The notes under the pieces: model-generated
What the model saw: the letters and a program-made list of their open reading frames with translations, nothing else
What the model was told of the DNA's origin: nothing
Database searches by the model: none
Origin: JBEVJC01 sp040510375
GTDB lineage: Bacteria; Bacteroidota; Bacteroidia; Chitinophagales; Chitinophagaceae
NCBI GenBank assembly: GCA_040510375.1
Contig: JBEVJC010000024.1
Span: 124,001-188,000 of the forward strand
Direction: 5' to 3'
Length of the DNA stretch: 64,000 nucleotides
Made by a program: the position numbers and the translations under genes
Shown here: positions 52,028-60,968 of the stretch, piece after piece
Layout of the letters: each line of letters begins with the position of its first letter
Position numbering within the stretch: position 1 is the first letter of the stretch

Positions 52028-52786
52028 ATGGATCTGCAAAATACCGAACGATTCAGTAACAGGGTCGATGATTATGTAAAATACCGGCCCGGATATCCAC
52101 CCGCCCTTATCCGTTACCTGGAGGAAGAGCAGGGACTTATTCCCGGACAATTTATTGCTGATATCGGTGCCGGCACCGGCATCTCCTCCTCCCTATTCCT
52201 TCGTGCAGGTTACAGGGTTTTTGGAGTTGAACCCAATAAGGAAATGCGTGAAAAAGCTATTGAATTGCTGAATGACCAGGCTGCGTTTATTCCGGTAGAA
52301 GGAACGGCAGAACAAACCAATCTCGATAGTGAATCAGTCGATCTGGTTATCGCTGCACAGGCGTTTCACTGGTTTGATCATGCAAAAGCAAAAAAAGAAT
52401 TCCGCCGTATACTTCGTCCCAACGGTAAAATGGTGCTGTTGTGGAACCAGCGCCTAACCGATACTCCTTTTGAACAGGCATATGACGAGGTGATTATCCG
52501 GCACGGTAATAAATACGTGGAACCGGAAACAAGATTTACCTCGGCCGATATCGATAAATTTTATTCACCCGGAAAACCGGTGCTGAAAGTATTTTCCAAT
52601 AAACAGGAATTTAATTTTGAGGGATTAAAAGGCCGGCTCCTCTCCTCTTCCTATATGCCTGCGCGTAATGAAGCCGGATATGATGTTATGGTGAAAGACC
52701 TTGAAACAGTATTCATCCGGTTTCAGGATAATGGATTGGTGCGGCTCAACTACAATACGAATCTCGTAGTCGGTCCGCTCAATTGA
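52028..52786 (+). CDS. class I SAM-dependent methyltransferase
   Basis: The 252-residue protein has motif I ADIGAGTGISSSLFL (about 41-55), the acidic end of strand 2 (VFGVEPNKEMREKA), and VDLVIAAQAFHWFDHAKAKKEFRRILRPNGKMVLLWNQ, typical of the Methyltransf_11 group. Substrate unknown. It is only 16 bp downstream of the NmrA-like gene, so the two are likely co-transcribed. Its 3' end converges on the TonB receptor gene with an 8-bp gap. Confidence 0.93.
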   Translation: MDLQNTERFSNRVDDYVKYRPGYPPALIRYLEEEQGLIPGQFIADIGAGTGISSSLFLRAGYRVFGVEPNKEMREKAIELLNDQAAFIPVEGTAEQTNLDSESVDLVIAAQAFHWFDHAKAKKEFRRILRPNGKMVLLWNQRLTDTPFEQAYDEVIIRHGNKYVEPETRFTSADIDKFYSPGKPVLKVFSNKQEFNFEGLKGRLLSSSYMPARNEAGYDVMVKDLETVFIRFQDNGLVRLNYNTNLVVGPLN

Positions 52787-52794
52787 TTAACCTT

Positions 52795-55155
52795 TCAAAA
52801 CCTGAAACGCGCACTGACACCATAGGTCCGGGGATCACCCAGTCGAACCGCTCCGAACTCATATGCATAGGCTGCATATTGTTTATCACCGATATTCCTG
52901 ATCCAGAAACTTAATTCCATTTGTTTTAATGCAATACCTGCCCTGAGATTTCCCAAACTATATGGACTTTGTTTTAACTGGTTGGCAAAATCAAAATAGG
53001 TTGTACCCAGGTATACCCATTCGCCCCGTATACTGAAGGTTAATCCCAGGTGTTTATCTATCGCACCGAGGTATTGAAGGGCAAGTAAAGAGGTCATATC
53101 TGGTGTAAAAACCTGGCGGTTTCCTTTCAGGTCGACCGAATTACCCGACTGCGAAAGATCCAGCCTTGTATAACGTGCATGGGTGACTCCTAAATTATAG
53201 GTTACCGAAAATCCTCTTGCTATCAATGCTTCGATCTCTGCTTCAATACCCCTGCTTTGCAGACGGCCTGCATTACGCGTAATGGTAAGTGCTTCGGGTA
53301 GAACAAGTGTGGGCACCTGTACGTCACGAACTATTGATTGGAAGATGGTGATATTTGCCTGTACCCTGTTGTCCCAGAAATTATTTTTTATACCCAGTTC
53401 CACATTGTCGCTATACTCGGGATTGTATGCGAACAACGGTGGCAGTGAAGGATCGGAAGAAAGTTGTGTGAGTCCACCTGTACGGAATCCCCTTGCATAC
53501 GAAACATAAAGATTTGTTGACGCTGATGGAAAATAACTGAGACTCAATTTTGGCGATAATGCCGTATAGTTCCGCGATGCGCTGGTATCAGCCTGCGTAT
53601 CGAACACGGGTTCGGGTGCACCATCGGGAAGGTATTGTCCCAATATACGGGATGAGGTAAACTGCCGGTCAATACGAAGTCCGCCCGTTACCATCCATTT
53701 CCTTCCCAGTTTTTTATCGGCCTGCCCAAACAATGCAGCACCGCGATTGCGTGTTGCGTTGGTGGCAATGATTGCATAGTTAATATCAGGTGATCCCACC
53801 AACACCGCATCTTCCCCGAAATGGGTGGCTTGTTTATTGGGCGACCGTTGGGTAAATAAGTACAAACCTGCGGTCCATCTTAATGAAGTAAGGCGGTTGC
53901 TCGTAAGTCGCAGTTCCTGTGTAAACGCCCTTACCCGGTTAAAATCGCGACCATAATTATTGATGATGGTAATACCATCGATCGGACTGAAGTCGCCATC
54001 AATGGGTGAACGGTAATAACGGTAGTTGGACTGGTAAGCTGTCTGCGATGTAAGACTAAAGTTGGGGAATGTATAAACAAAGGAAAGGGATGAATTAAAC
54101 GTGCGGTCCACCAGCCTGGTAGTTGCATTCTGGTTGACCGTATATGGATCTTCCATTGCAGACTCCCATGAACCTGCTAAAGGAAAGGCCCCATGGTTCG
54201 CTGCCGCCAGGTGTTTTACATTTAACTCTGCTTTCCATTTACGACCGGATAAATATTTTAACCAGTAATTACCGGCCAGGGTATGTTGCCGGTCAAACTT
54301 TTTACCATCATAGAGATTGCGGTAAAAACCATCACTCTTTTCATAAAGTCCGGCCACACCGGCAAACAGATGATCACGGATCAGTGAAGTCCTTACACCT
54401 GCGGTGTATCGCTGGATGCCTTTATTACCGGCACTCAGTTCTGCAAACCCATCCGTGCGGTTGCCCGGTTGTTTACTGATAATATTGATCACCCCACCCA
54501 TTGCATTACGTCCGTACAATGAACCTTGCGGACCACGCAACACTTCGATGCGTTCCACATCAAACAACTGGGGTATATAAGTATCAAGGTTAAACTGTGC
54601 CACTCCATCGATATACGTTGTTACGGCAGGGTCGTAAGAAGTGGATGTGATTCCACGGATGGAAGTTACATTTCTTCCATCACCCGGATTGGCAGAGTAC
54701 AGATTAGGTACAACTGCGGTCAGGTCGCGACTATTCCACAAACGTAGTTCCCTTATGCGTTGTGCATCGAGCACCGAGATACTAAGTGGGAGCATCCGGC
54801 CCGACTCTTCCCGCTTCTGGGATGTGACAACCAGATTGGCCAGACTCAATGCCCGTGATTCCAGCCGGATCGTAAGATCATTAACAGCTGCGGTTACTTC
54901 AAGTGTCCGGATAATTGCTGCTGCTCCTTCCGCACTAACTGATAACTGGTAGTTACCCCGTGGAACATCGGTCAACAGGAACCTGCCTTCTTTATCGGTC
55001 AGGGTTTCAAAGCCGGTATTGAGTAATGACACAATGGCCTTACCAATGGGCATATTATTTTCGTTGGTCACTGAACCTGCCACAGGAAAACCGCCCTGGG
55101 CGTTCGTTACAAAGGCCATCAGCAATAAACCAACAACCATCCGGATTTTACTCAT
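52795..55155 (-). CDS. TonB-dependent receptor
   Basis: The 786-residue protein has a signal peptide (MSKIRMVVGLLLMAFVTNAQ), a carboxypeptidase-regulatory-like domain (about 22-100), a plug (about 110-225) with QLFDVERIEVLRGPQGSLYGRNAMGGVINIISKQP, and a 22-strand-type barrel ending in Phe (VSARFRF). The plug start VVTSQKREESGRMLPLSISVLD resembles siderophore/small-ligand receptors rather than SusC. It overlaps the upstream ThuA/dehydrogenase gene by ATGA, so the two are translated together and the ligand may be linked to that enzyme's substrate. Confidence 0.95.
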   Translation of the reverse strand: MSKIRMVVGLLLMAFVTNAQGGFPVAGSVTNENNMPIGKAIVSLLNTGFETLTDKEGRFLLTDVPRGNYQLSVSAEGAAAIIRTLEVTAAVNDLTIRLESRALSLANLVVTSQKREESGRMLPLSISVLDAQRIRELRLWNSRDLTAVVPNLYSANPGDGRNVTSIRGITSTSYDPAVTTYIDGVAQFNLDTYIPQLFDVERIEVLRGPQGSLYGRNAMGGVINIISKQPGNRTDGFAELSAGNKGIQRYTAGVRTSLIRDHLFAGVAGLYEKSDGFYRNLYDGKKFDRQHTLAGNYWLKYLSGRKWKAELNVKHLAAANHGAFPLAGSWESAMEDPYTVNQNATTRLVDRTFNSSLSFVYTFPNFSLTSQTAYQSNYRYYRSPIDGDFSPIDGITIINNYGRDFNRVRAFTQELRLTSNRLTSLRWTAGLYLFTQRSPNKQATHFGEDAVLVGSPDINYAIIATNATRNRGAALFGQADKKLGRKWMVTGGLRIDRQFTSSRILGQYLPDGAPEPVFDTQADTSASRNYTALSPKLSLSYFPSASTNLYVSYARGFRTGGLTQLSSDPSLPPLFAYNPEYSDNVELGIKNNFWDNRVQANITIFQSIVRDVQVPTLVLPEALTITRNAGRLQSRGIEAEIEALIARGFSVTYNLGVTHARYTRLDLSQSGNSVDLKGNRQVFTPDMTSLLALQYLGAIDKHLGLTFSIRGEWVYLGTTYFDFANQLKQSPYSLGNLRAGIALKQMELSFWIRNIGDKQYAAYAYEFGAVRLGDPRTYGVSARFRF

Positions 55156-58100
55156 AGAATAAATTTCAATGCACTTACCGATAGCCGGTTCCCTTCTGCG
55201 GGCACGGCTTTACTGATTAGATAAAGGGTATGTTTTTTTCCATCACTCACTGGTGACAGATTGGTTGGTAATTCCAGCTTATGCCAGTTCTTGTCAAAAT
55301 CGGCAGCAGCAGTGATCGCATTAAAGTTAAACTCCCCGATTTTTTTACCATTGACGGAGTCGAGCCTTAATTCAAAACTGAATGCGGTAAGTGGTTGCTT
55401 CAACCATTCAACCGTCAGCGATGCAGCGGAGATACCGGTAAGGTCGATTTCTTCAAGTGCCATCGATCCGCCAGCTGTCGGAACTTCCGCCATCCGCCGG
55501 CCATCACGTTCTGCCACAGTGAACTTTTCTATTTTGCTGAATTGCCCGATGCCTACCTGGCTGTTTCGCAAAACAACGGTAGTGCTGCCGGTCAGCGGTT
55601 TGATATCAACATCTCCCTGATCGGAATATGTAGCTGTGAGATAAAACTGTCCGTTTGCTTTCAACGGTTCGCCAAGGGAAGGATCCAGGGATCCAGCAGC
55701 AGGCAGGGAAGGTTTTTTATCTGTGTTTGATAATGAAGTGATCCAGCTAACGATGGAACGAACCTCATCTGCTTTTAATGCTGAGTGGGCAGGCATCGCA
55801 GTTTCGCCCCATACACCCTTTGATCCGTTAATGATTTTACTGGCCAGGTATTCAGATTCATCGGCGCCATCTTTATACTTCATTGCTATATCGGTAAAGG
55901 AGGGCCCCGCCGATTTTTCATCCACTTTATGACAGCCCTTACAATCCAGGTTCTGAACCAGGTTTTTACCCACCACCGTCTCGGATACAAGCTGGTGGCC
56001 GAATGTAGAGGTTTTATCCAAACCGTCCACATAACTCGCCGACACATACAGATCGGCCAGGTTAATCATACCAGCATTATCTCCGTTGTCGGTCACCTTT
56101 ACCTGATAGTCTATTTTTTTACCGGGGAAATAAAAACTATTGTTTCCCAGGATCTTTATATCAACTATTGGTTCTTCGTTACCGGCATATACCTGCACGG
56201 CATCGGTGCGAACGGTATTGCCTTCACCATCGCTTACCTCTGCATAGATATTATACTCTCCTGTTTTATCGATGGTGTAGATCAGTTCAGGATCGTTCGA
56301 TTTTTTCTCGACGTCGCCGATATGCCAGGTATAGGTTAGTTTGTCTTTTTCAGGATCACTCACCCTTGCCGTTACCGACACGCGCATTGGAAGGTTGCCC
56401 GTTGTTTTATCTGTTGTAATACTTTGCACCTTCGGTGGACGGTTACCCGAATTGAAATCGATCCTCGACAAAGAAGCATCATTGTTTTGTGTGAACCAGC
56501 CTGTGCCATATTCAAGCACATATAATTTACCATCCGGTCCGATTTCCATATCAACAGGCGAATACCATTTGCTGGTCTGCATGAATGGTTCCATCTTATC
56601 AAAATGGCCATCCTTATCAAGTGTCACAACCTTTATCCATCCCCTGATCCATTCATAAATAAACAGTTTGCCATTATAATAATCAGGCAGCCTGGTTTCT
56701 TCCGGATATTCATCACTATAATAAACCGGACCGGCCATGGCGGTACGTCCACCCGTTCCCAGTTGCGGAAATTCTTTCGACTCGGCGTAAGGGTACCAGA
56801 TAAACGCTGGTTGTGCGGCAGGAAGTTCGCGTAAACCGGTATTGTTGCGGGAATCATTCACTGGTTTGGCCGGATCGAATGCAGGTCCTGCAATACCGGT
56901 ACTATAGTCATACGAATGGTAGGCATAATTATTTCCCACAAAATAGGGCCACCCAAAATTGCCCGCCTTTTGTGCCTGGTTGATTTCGTCATAACCACGG
57001 GGACCGCGGGTTGCAAGGCTATCGTTATTGGCATCGGGTCCAACTTCACCCCAATACAGGAAACTATTTTTAGAATCCACTGATATGCGGTAGGGATTGC
57101 GGTTACCCATTACATAAATCTCGGGTCTTGTCTGCAAGGTTCCTTTCGGAAACAGGTTACCGTTGGGAATTTCATACGATCCGTCTTCGTTAATCCTGAT
57201 CCTGATAATTTTTCCGCGCAGGTCATTACTGTTACCGGAACTGCGGCGGGCATCATAAGGTTTAAATGCGGGGCGGTCATCAAGTGGCGCAAATGAAAAA
57301 GTATTGTATTTCTGGTTCGGTTCGTCAAAGGGCGTGCTGTTATCGCCGGTTGATACAAACAAGGTACGGTCCGGACCAAAAGCGATTGATCCACCGGTAT
57401 GGCAACAGATCTCACGATCAGTTTTTACTTCAAGGATCACTTTTTCCGATAAGGGGTTGATGGTATCATTCTCCAACCGAAAACGGGAAAGGCGGTCCAC
57501 CGAACTATCGGTGGGACTATAAAATGCGTAAATAAATTGATTCTTCTTAAAGTCAGGATCTGCCTGCACTCCCAGTAAACCCATTTCAGTACTGCCACCC
57601 TGTGTAAGAGCCTTCCAGTAAACATTCAGTTTTCCAGCCTGTCTAACCTCACCCGTCTCCTGTTTATACAGGAGGAACTCACCACGTCGTTGTGAGACAA
57701 GGATGTCCAGGTTGGGCAGCACCGTCATTTCGGTAGGTTCGGTGAATTTGCCCTGTGTCAGGGTCACTTTTGTAAAACGGTTTTCTTCGGGTACACGTGG
57801 GGTACGTGTTAGTTCGTAATCCAGTTTTTTATTATCACCGATAGCATACAGAATACCACCAAGCAGGTGTTGAAGAAAAGGTGCTTCGGTATAGGAAGCT
57901 TCGGTATGGCCCAGACCTGTGTACCAGGCGCGACCGCCATCATAATTGTGCCACCAGGCGATGGGATGTTTTTTTCCATTGGTGCCACCGGTGTAAGAAG
58001 ATTCATCCAGTTCAATCAGGACCTGGTTATCGGGATTCAGCTTTTTATAATTATACCATTCATCGACACGTTGCCAGTCGGCCGGAAGATGTTTTGTCGA

Positions 58101-58562
58101 TCCATTTGTACGGTCCACCACATGTAACATTGCCTGTGGCGTACCGGCAGGATGTCCATTAAAGTAACCGCCAACCAAACGGCCGTACCATCCCCAATCA
58201 TATTCACTATCCGTGGCCGAATGCACGCCTACAAATCCGCCGCCTGCCTGGATATACCGTTCGAAATCCGCTTCCTGGAAATTATTCAGCAATTCACCTG
58301 TGGTGTTCAGGAAGATCACTGCGGCGTATTTCGAAAGGGAATCTTCATTAAAAAGGGCGGCATTGGTAGTTGTGTCGACCAGGAAACCGTTTTCCTTTCC
58401 CAGTTTTTTAATGGCTTCGATTCCGTTTGGGATGGAGCCATGATGATACCCGGCTGTTTTGCTGAAAATCAGCACGCGGGGTTCACCCGAGCGACGGGAG
58501 CAGGAGAAAAGGGCAACAAATAGTAAGAGGCAGAGTAGTTTAATCAGGGCTGTTTTTTTCAT
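55152..58562 (-). CDS. ThuA + sugar dehydrogenase + cytochrome c fusion lipoprotein
   Basis: The 1136-residue protein has a lipobox FSC at Cys21. A ThuA domain (about 29-235) with GFVGVHSATDSEY is followed by a GSDH/sorbosone-dehydrogenase six-bladed propeller (about 265-700) that includes CCHTGGSIAFGPD and VMGNRNPYRISVD. A PKD-like domain lies at about 710-795. A mono-heme cytochrome c domain follows with CKGCH at 874-878 and an axial Met in AMPAH. A CBM6-like C-terminal region ends the protein. PQQ-type oxidation of a sugar with electron transfer to the heme is inferred. It is coupled to the TonB receptor. Confidence 0.94.
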   Translation of the reverse strand: MKKTALIKLLCLLLFVALFSCSRRSGEPRVLIFSKTAGYHHGSIPNGIEAIKKLGKENGFLVDTTTNAALFNEDSLSKYAAVIFLNTTGELLNNFQEADFERYIQAGGGFVGVHSATDSEYDWGWYGRLVGGYFNGHPAGTPQAMLHVVDRTNGSTKHLPADWQRVDEWYNYKKLNPDNQVLIELDESSYTGGTNGKKHPIAWWHNYDGGRAWYTGLGHTEASYTEAPFLQHLLGGILYAIGDNKKLDYELTRTPRVPEENRFTKVTLTQGKFTEPTEMTVLPNLDILVSQRRGEFLLYKQETGEVRQAGKLNVYWKALTQGGSTEMGLLGVQADPDFKKNQFIYAFYSPTDSSVDRLSRFRLENDTINPLSEKVILEVKTDREICCHTGGSIAFGPDRTLFVSTGDNSTPFDEPNQKYNTFSFAPLDDRPAFKPYDARRSSGNSNDLRGKIIRIRINEDGSYEIPNGNLFPKGTLQTRPEIYVMGNRNPYRISVDSKNSFLYWGEVGPDANNDSLATRGPRGYDEINQAQKAGNFGWPYFVGNNYAYHSYDYSTGIAGPAFDPAKPVNDSRNNTGLRELPAAQPAFIWYPYAESKEFPQLGTGGRTAMAGPVYYSDEYPEETRLPDYYNGKLFIYEWIRGWIKVVTLDKDGHFDKMEPFMQTSKWYSPVDMEIGPDGKLYVLEYGTGWFTQNNDASLSRIDFNSGNRPPKVQSITTDKTTGNLPMRVSVTARVSDPEKDKLTYTWHIGDVEKKSNDPELIYTIDKTGEYNIYAEVSDGEGNTVRTDAVQVYAGNEEPIVDIKILGNNSFYFPGKKIDYQVKVTDNGDNAGMINLADLYVSASYVDGLDKTSTFGHQLVSETVVGKNLVQNLDCKGCHKVDEKSAGPSFTDIAMKYKDGADESEYLASKIINGSKGVWGETAMPAHSALKADEVRSIVSWITSLSNTDKKPSLPAAGSLDPSLGEPLKANGQFYLTATYSDQGDVDIKPLTGSTTVVLRNSQVGIGQFSKIEKFTVAERDGRRMAEVPTAGGSMALEEIDLTGISAASLTVEWLKQPLTAFSFELRLDSVNGKKIGEFNFNAITAAADFDKNWHKLELPTNLSPVSDGKKHTLYLISKAVPAEGNRLSVSALKFIL

Positions 58563-58670
58563 TGTATTGGCAGCAGCTTTTATATTTTACCGGTTTTTGC
58601 AGGACGTTCAGCTAACTAATCCGGCAAATTTAAGGGGCTTGGGGCAACTTATTGCAGGTAAATAGTTGTC

Positions 58671-58834
58671 ACATTAAAGGCCCAACGGGTCGTTTTACCA
58701 TACGTTTTGCCACTATTACAGGCCAACGGGTCGTTTAACCATATGTTTTGCCACTATTACAGCCCAACGGGTCGTTTTACCATTCGTTTTGCCTCTATTT
58801 CAGACCCAACAGGTCGTTTATTATATGTTTTGCC
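58671..58834. repeat. four 41-bp tandem units over the 3' end of the FAD/NAD(P)-binding gene
   Basis: Units are 58794-58834 (codes the C-terminus AKHIINDLLGLK and stop), 58753-58793, 58712-58752 and 58671-58711. The three outer units are closely related: second and third differ at 4 of 41 positions. Two of them end in TAATAG on the minus strand. Because 41 is not a multiple of 3, successive units are in different frames. Confidence 0.95.
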
Positions 58835-60705
58835 GCCTCCTCGCAAAAATCAAGTCCGGAATAATCGGGATTATACCCGCCAATATACGGCACGGCCATC
58901 AGTCGAATCCGGGGGTTATGATATCCCTCGCGACCCACCACTTTAAATGTGTCGGTTATTGCAACGCCGGGTACTTTCAGGTAGATGGCATTATCTCGTT
59001 GTACGATCTTGTCCGGGTCTTTTTCCCGCGCTTTTTTCCCTTTTTCCGGATCCCTGAATTTCAGGAGGGCCTGTGACACGGTCCCGTTTTTCACGAGGCT
59101 TTCAAAAGGAAAATCATCGATCATCAGTGGTAATTGTCCGATGCCGTTTATAAAGGTTTTGTATTTTATTTCCCGCTTCTCCTCTCCTTCTTCGTATTTA
59201 TAAATCACGCCACCTTCCGGTAAGGCAATTACTTCGCTCTCGTCAGTAACCGGTATCAGTTCCAGCCTTCCTGCATCGTGCAGGGCCAGCAATTCCTCGC
59301 AGGAGCTCTGGGGCACAAATGCAATTACGATGGAGATCAGGGGCATCAGAGTTTTCTTCAGTCGCTGCATATCTTCAGCCGAGAAGTGTTTGGCCGGATA
59401 GTTCATGGCAAAACTCAATACGGCCAGCATTTCTTTCCAATGGATCGACTCTTCATTACGGATCGATTGTTCTGCTTCAAGATATTCTTCGCGGAAAAGT
59501 TCGAAGCCATCCTTTTTCTCCCGTTTGTCCATCATCATTTTTACAAACTCTTCAACCGACAGCTCTTTTATTTTTTTATAAAAGACGGGATCCTTTTTCT
59601 TCAGCGTTTCCTTAAAATCTTTTTCAAAAATATAATCCAGTGAAAGAAAACCATCGTTGTCTACAAGGTGCGCGAGGATTTCTTTTTCGTCCAGCAATGC
59701 ATTGGAGGCAAGGTGGGAATTTTCCAGATGGAACCGGATGGCGGGAAGCAGTCCGCCGATGGAATGCATAACAATGCGGAATGCCGGTGATTCCGGATTG
59801 GGTATATAGCGGATTTTCTTTTTATCGGGTTCGTTATTTTTTTCTGTGTGATGTGGAAACGGTCTGTTTATAGTTTGATCCGATGCGTTAACCTGTTCAA
59901 ATAATTTGTTGGTGCGTGATGTAATTGATTCGTTTAATTTTCTATTTGATCCGTAAATGGGTTCGGATATTTTGTTGACACGCGATGGAATTGATCCGTT
60001 CAGGGTTTGCTCCGAACCGGTAAGCTCTATAAATGATCCGTTGGCGCGGGCGATTGTGCGGATAGCGTCGATGGCTGTAAGTGAACCGCCCTTGATTGCC
60101 ACTGCGTGATTAAACTGATGGCAGAGTTTACTGGGTGGATAGGGTGAGTCGTAATAGCCGGGAATAGTCCCTTCTTTTTTGGTGGGCCAGTTATGCCCGC
60201 TGCAGATTATTACGTGGTCAAAAACATGTTTGCCTTTATCTGTTACTACACACACGGTGCCCGATGCGGGTTCATCCACTATATCGATCACTGTTGTAGC
60301 CGTATGCAGGTTGGTGGTGATTTTTAATTTGCGTCCGCGTTCCAGCAGCAGTTCAAACTGCCGCTGCAGGTATTCGCCAAATAATAATCGGGGGAATACC
60401 TGGTAGTCGCTGAATGTGTTGAGGTCGATCCCGTGTTCGGCAAGTTTTTCTGCCGGCAGCGTTTTCATCCACTCCATTGTACCGGTTACAAGTTGGGGTA
60501 TTTCATTCCCTGAAACATTTGTAATATGTTCCCTCCCGGCCCCTTCGGGACTGTAAGGCATTCCCGGACCCGGCTTTTCCTTCCTCTCAAAAATATCAAT
60601 GGTAAACCCGGACTTTCCGGAATCCAGTAATGTTTTATAGATGAACAGGGCACTCGGTCCGCCTCCGATCAGCCCGATTCGGCTGTCCTTTTTCAATATG
60701 GCCAT
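58795..60705 (-). CDS. FAD/NAD(P)-binding protein with internal repeats
   Basis: The 636-residue protein begins with a dinucleotide-binding motif IGGGPSALFIYKTLL (about 13-27), then FTIDIFERKEKPGPGMPY and HVIICSGHNWP, and belongs to the NAD_binding_9-type family of uncharacterised flavoproteins. A second conserved block, KGGSLTAIDAIRTIARANG, precedes an in-frame 22-residue repeat insertion (about residues 223-280) before IRYIPNPESPAFRIVMHSIGG. The C-terminal 300 residues include helical segments and EVIALPEGGVIYKYEEGEE. Its upstream region has a candidate attenuator and its 3' end a 41-bp tandem array. Confidence 0.88.
   Translation of the reverse strand: MAILKKDSRIGLIGGGPSALFIYKTLLDSGKSGFTIDIFERKEKPGPGMPYSPEGAGREHITNVSGNEIPQLVTGTMEWMKTLPAEKLAEHGIDLNTFSDYQVFPRLLFGEYLQRQFELLLERGRKLKITTNLHTATTVIDIVDEPASGTVCVVTDKGKHVFDHVIICSGHNWPTKKEGTIPGYYDSPYPPSKLCHQFNHAVAIKGGSLTAIDAIRTIARANGSFIELTGSEQTLNGSIPSRVNKISEPIYGSNRKLNESITSRTNKLFEQVNASDQTINRPFPHHTEKNNEPDKKKIRYIPNPESPAFRIVMHSIGGLLPAIRFHLENSHLASNALLDEKEILAHLVDNDGFLSLDYIFEKDFKETLKKKDPVFYKKIKELSVEEFVKMMMDKREKKDGFELFREEYLEAEQSIRNEESIHWKEMLAVLSFAMNYPAKHFSAEDMQRLKKTLMPLISIVIAFVPQSSCEELLALHDAGRLELIPVTDESEVIALPEGGVIYKYEEGEEKREIKYKTFINGIGQLPLMIDDFPFESLVKNGTVSQALLKFRDPEKGKKAREKDPDKIVQRDNAIYLKVPGVAITDTFKVVGREGYHNPRIRLMAVPYIGGYNPDYSGLDFCEEAAKHIINDLLGLK
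59866..60039. repeat. in-frame 66-bp tandem repeat inside the flavoprotein gene
   Basis: Units start at 59866, 59932 and 59998; the third is 42 bp. In protein order the two full units read GSIPSRVNKISEPIYGSNRKLN-like and ESITSRTNKLFEQVNASDQTIN-like, 22 residues each, with partial copies on both sides. Confidence 0.85.
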
Positions 60706-60732
60706 AAATAGTTCGTGGTGTAGTTTAGGGTA

Positions 60733-60906
60733 TCATTCTTCGTATGGCTGTTGATAATCCAAAATATACGCCAATTCAACCAGGGTGATGCAGGAGTTAA
60801 AATGGGACAAACGGATACAAAAAAAGGGCTCCGTTTCCGGAACCCCACACACTACTGTTGTTGCATGAGAAAAAGGCTGACTGTCTAAAAGGTTTTGGGA
60901 GTTCAT
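60733..60906 (-). CDS. 57-codon leader ORF upstream of the flavoprotein gene
   Basis: ATG at 60906-60904, stop TGA at 60735-60733, 28 bp before the flavoprotein start. The first codons give MNSQNLLDSQPFSHATTVVCG; the ORF continues through the terminator hairpin at 60819-60845. It begins about 11 bp after a promoter-like sequence. It may be a leader peptide that couples translation to termination, with Thr-Thr-Val-Val as a possible sensing run. Coding status is uncertain. Confidence 0.45.
   Translation of the reverse strand: MNSQNLLDSQPFSHATTVVCGVPETEPFFCIRLSHFNSCITLVELAYILDYQQPYEE
60819..60845 (-). terminator. strong intrinsic terminator/attenuator upstream of the flavoprotein gene
   Basis: On the minus strand GGGTTCCG (60845-60838) pairs with CGGAGCCC (60833-60826), one G-T wobble, with a GAAA tetraloop and a T7 tract (60825-60819). 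It is 114 bp upstream of the ATG at 60705, in the leader rather than after any gene. Confidence 0.85.
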
Positions 60907-60916
60907 CAATGCAGCA

Positions 60917-60947
60917 CTAATTTACAATACCATTTAAAGCCAGACAA
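60917..60947 (-). promoter_or_regulatory. minus-strand promoter of the leader
   Basis: TTG (60947-60945), 20 nt, then TAAATTAG (60924-60917), close to the TTG-N19-TAnnTTTG layout of Bacteroidota. The spacing matches that of the candidate promoter at 63935-63965. Confidence 0.55.
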
Positions 60948-60968
60948 TAACCGGAATGTGGTATAATT

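Noticed and set aside
58671..58834. CRISPR array
   Set aside because: Units are contiguous with no spacers, and the first unit is coding; no cas genes are present.
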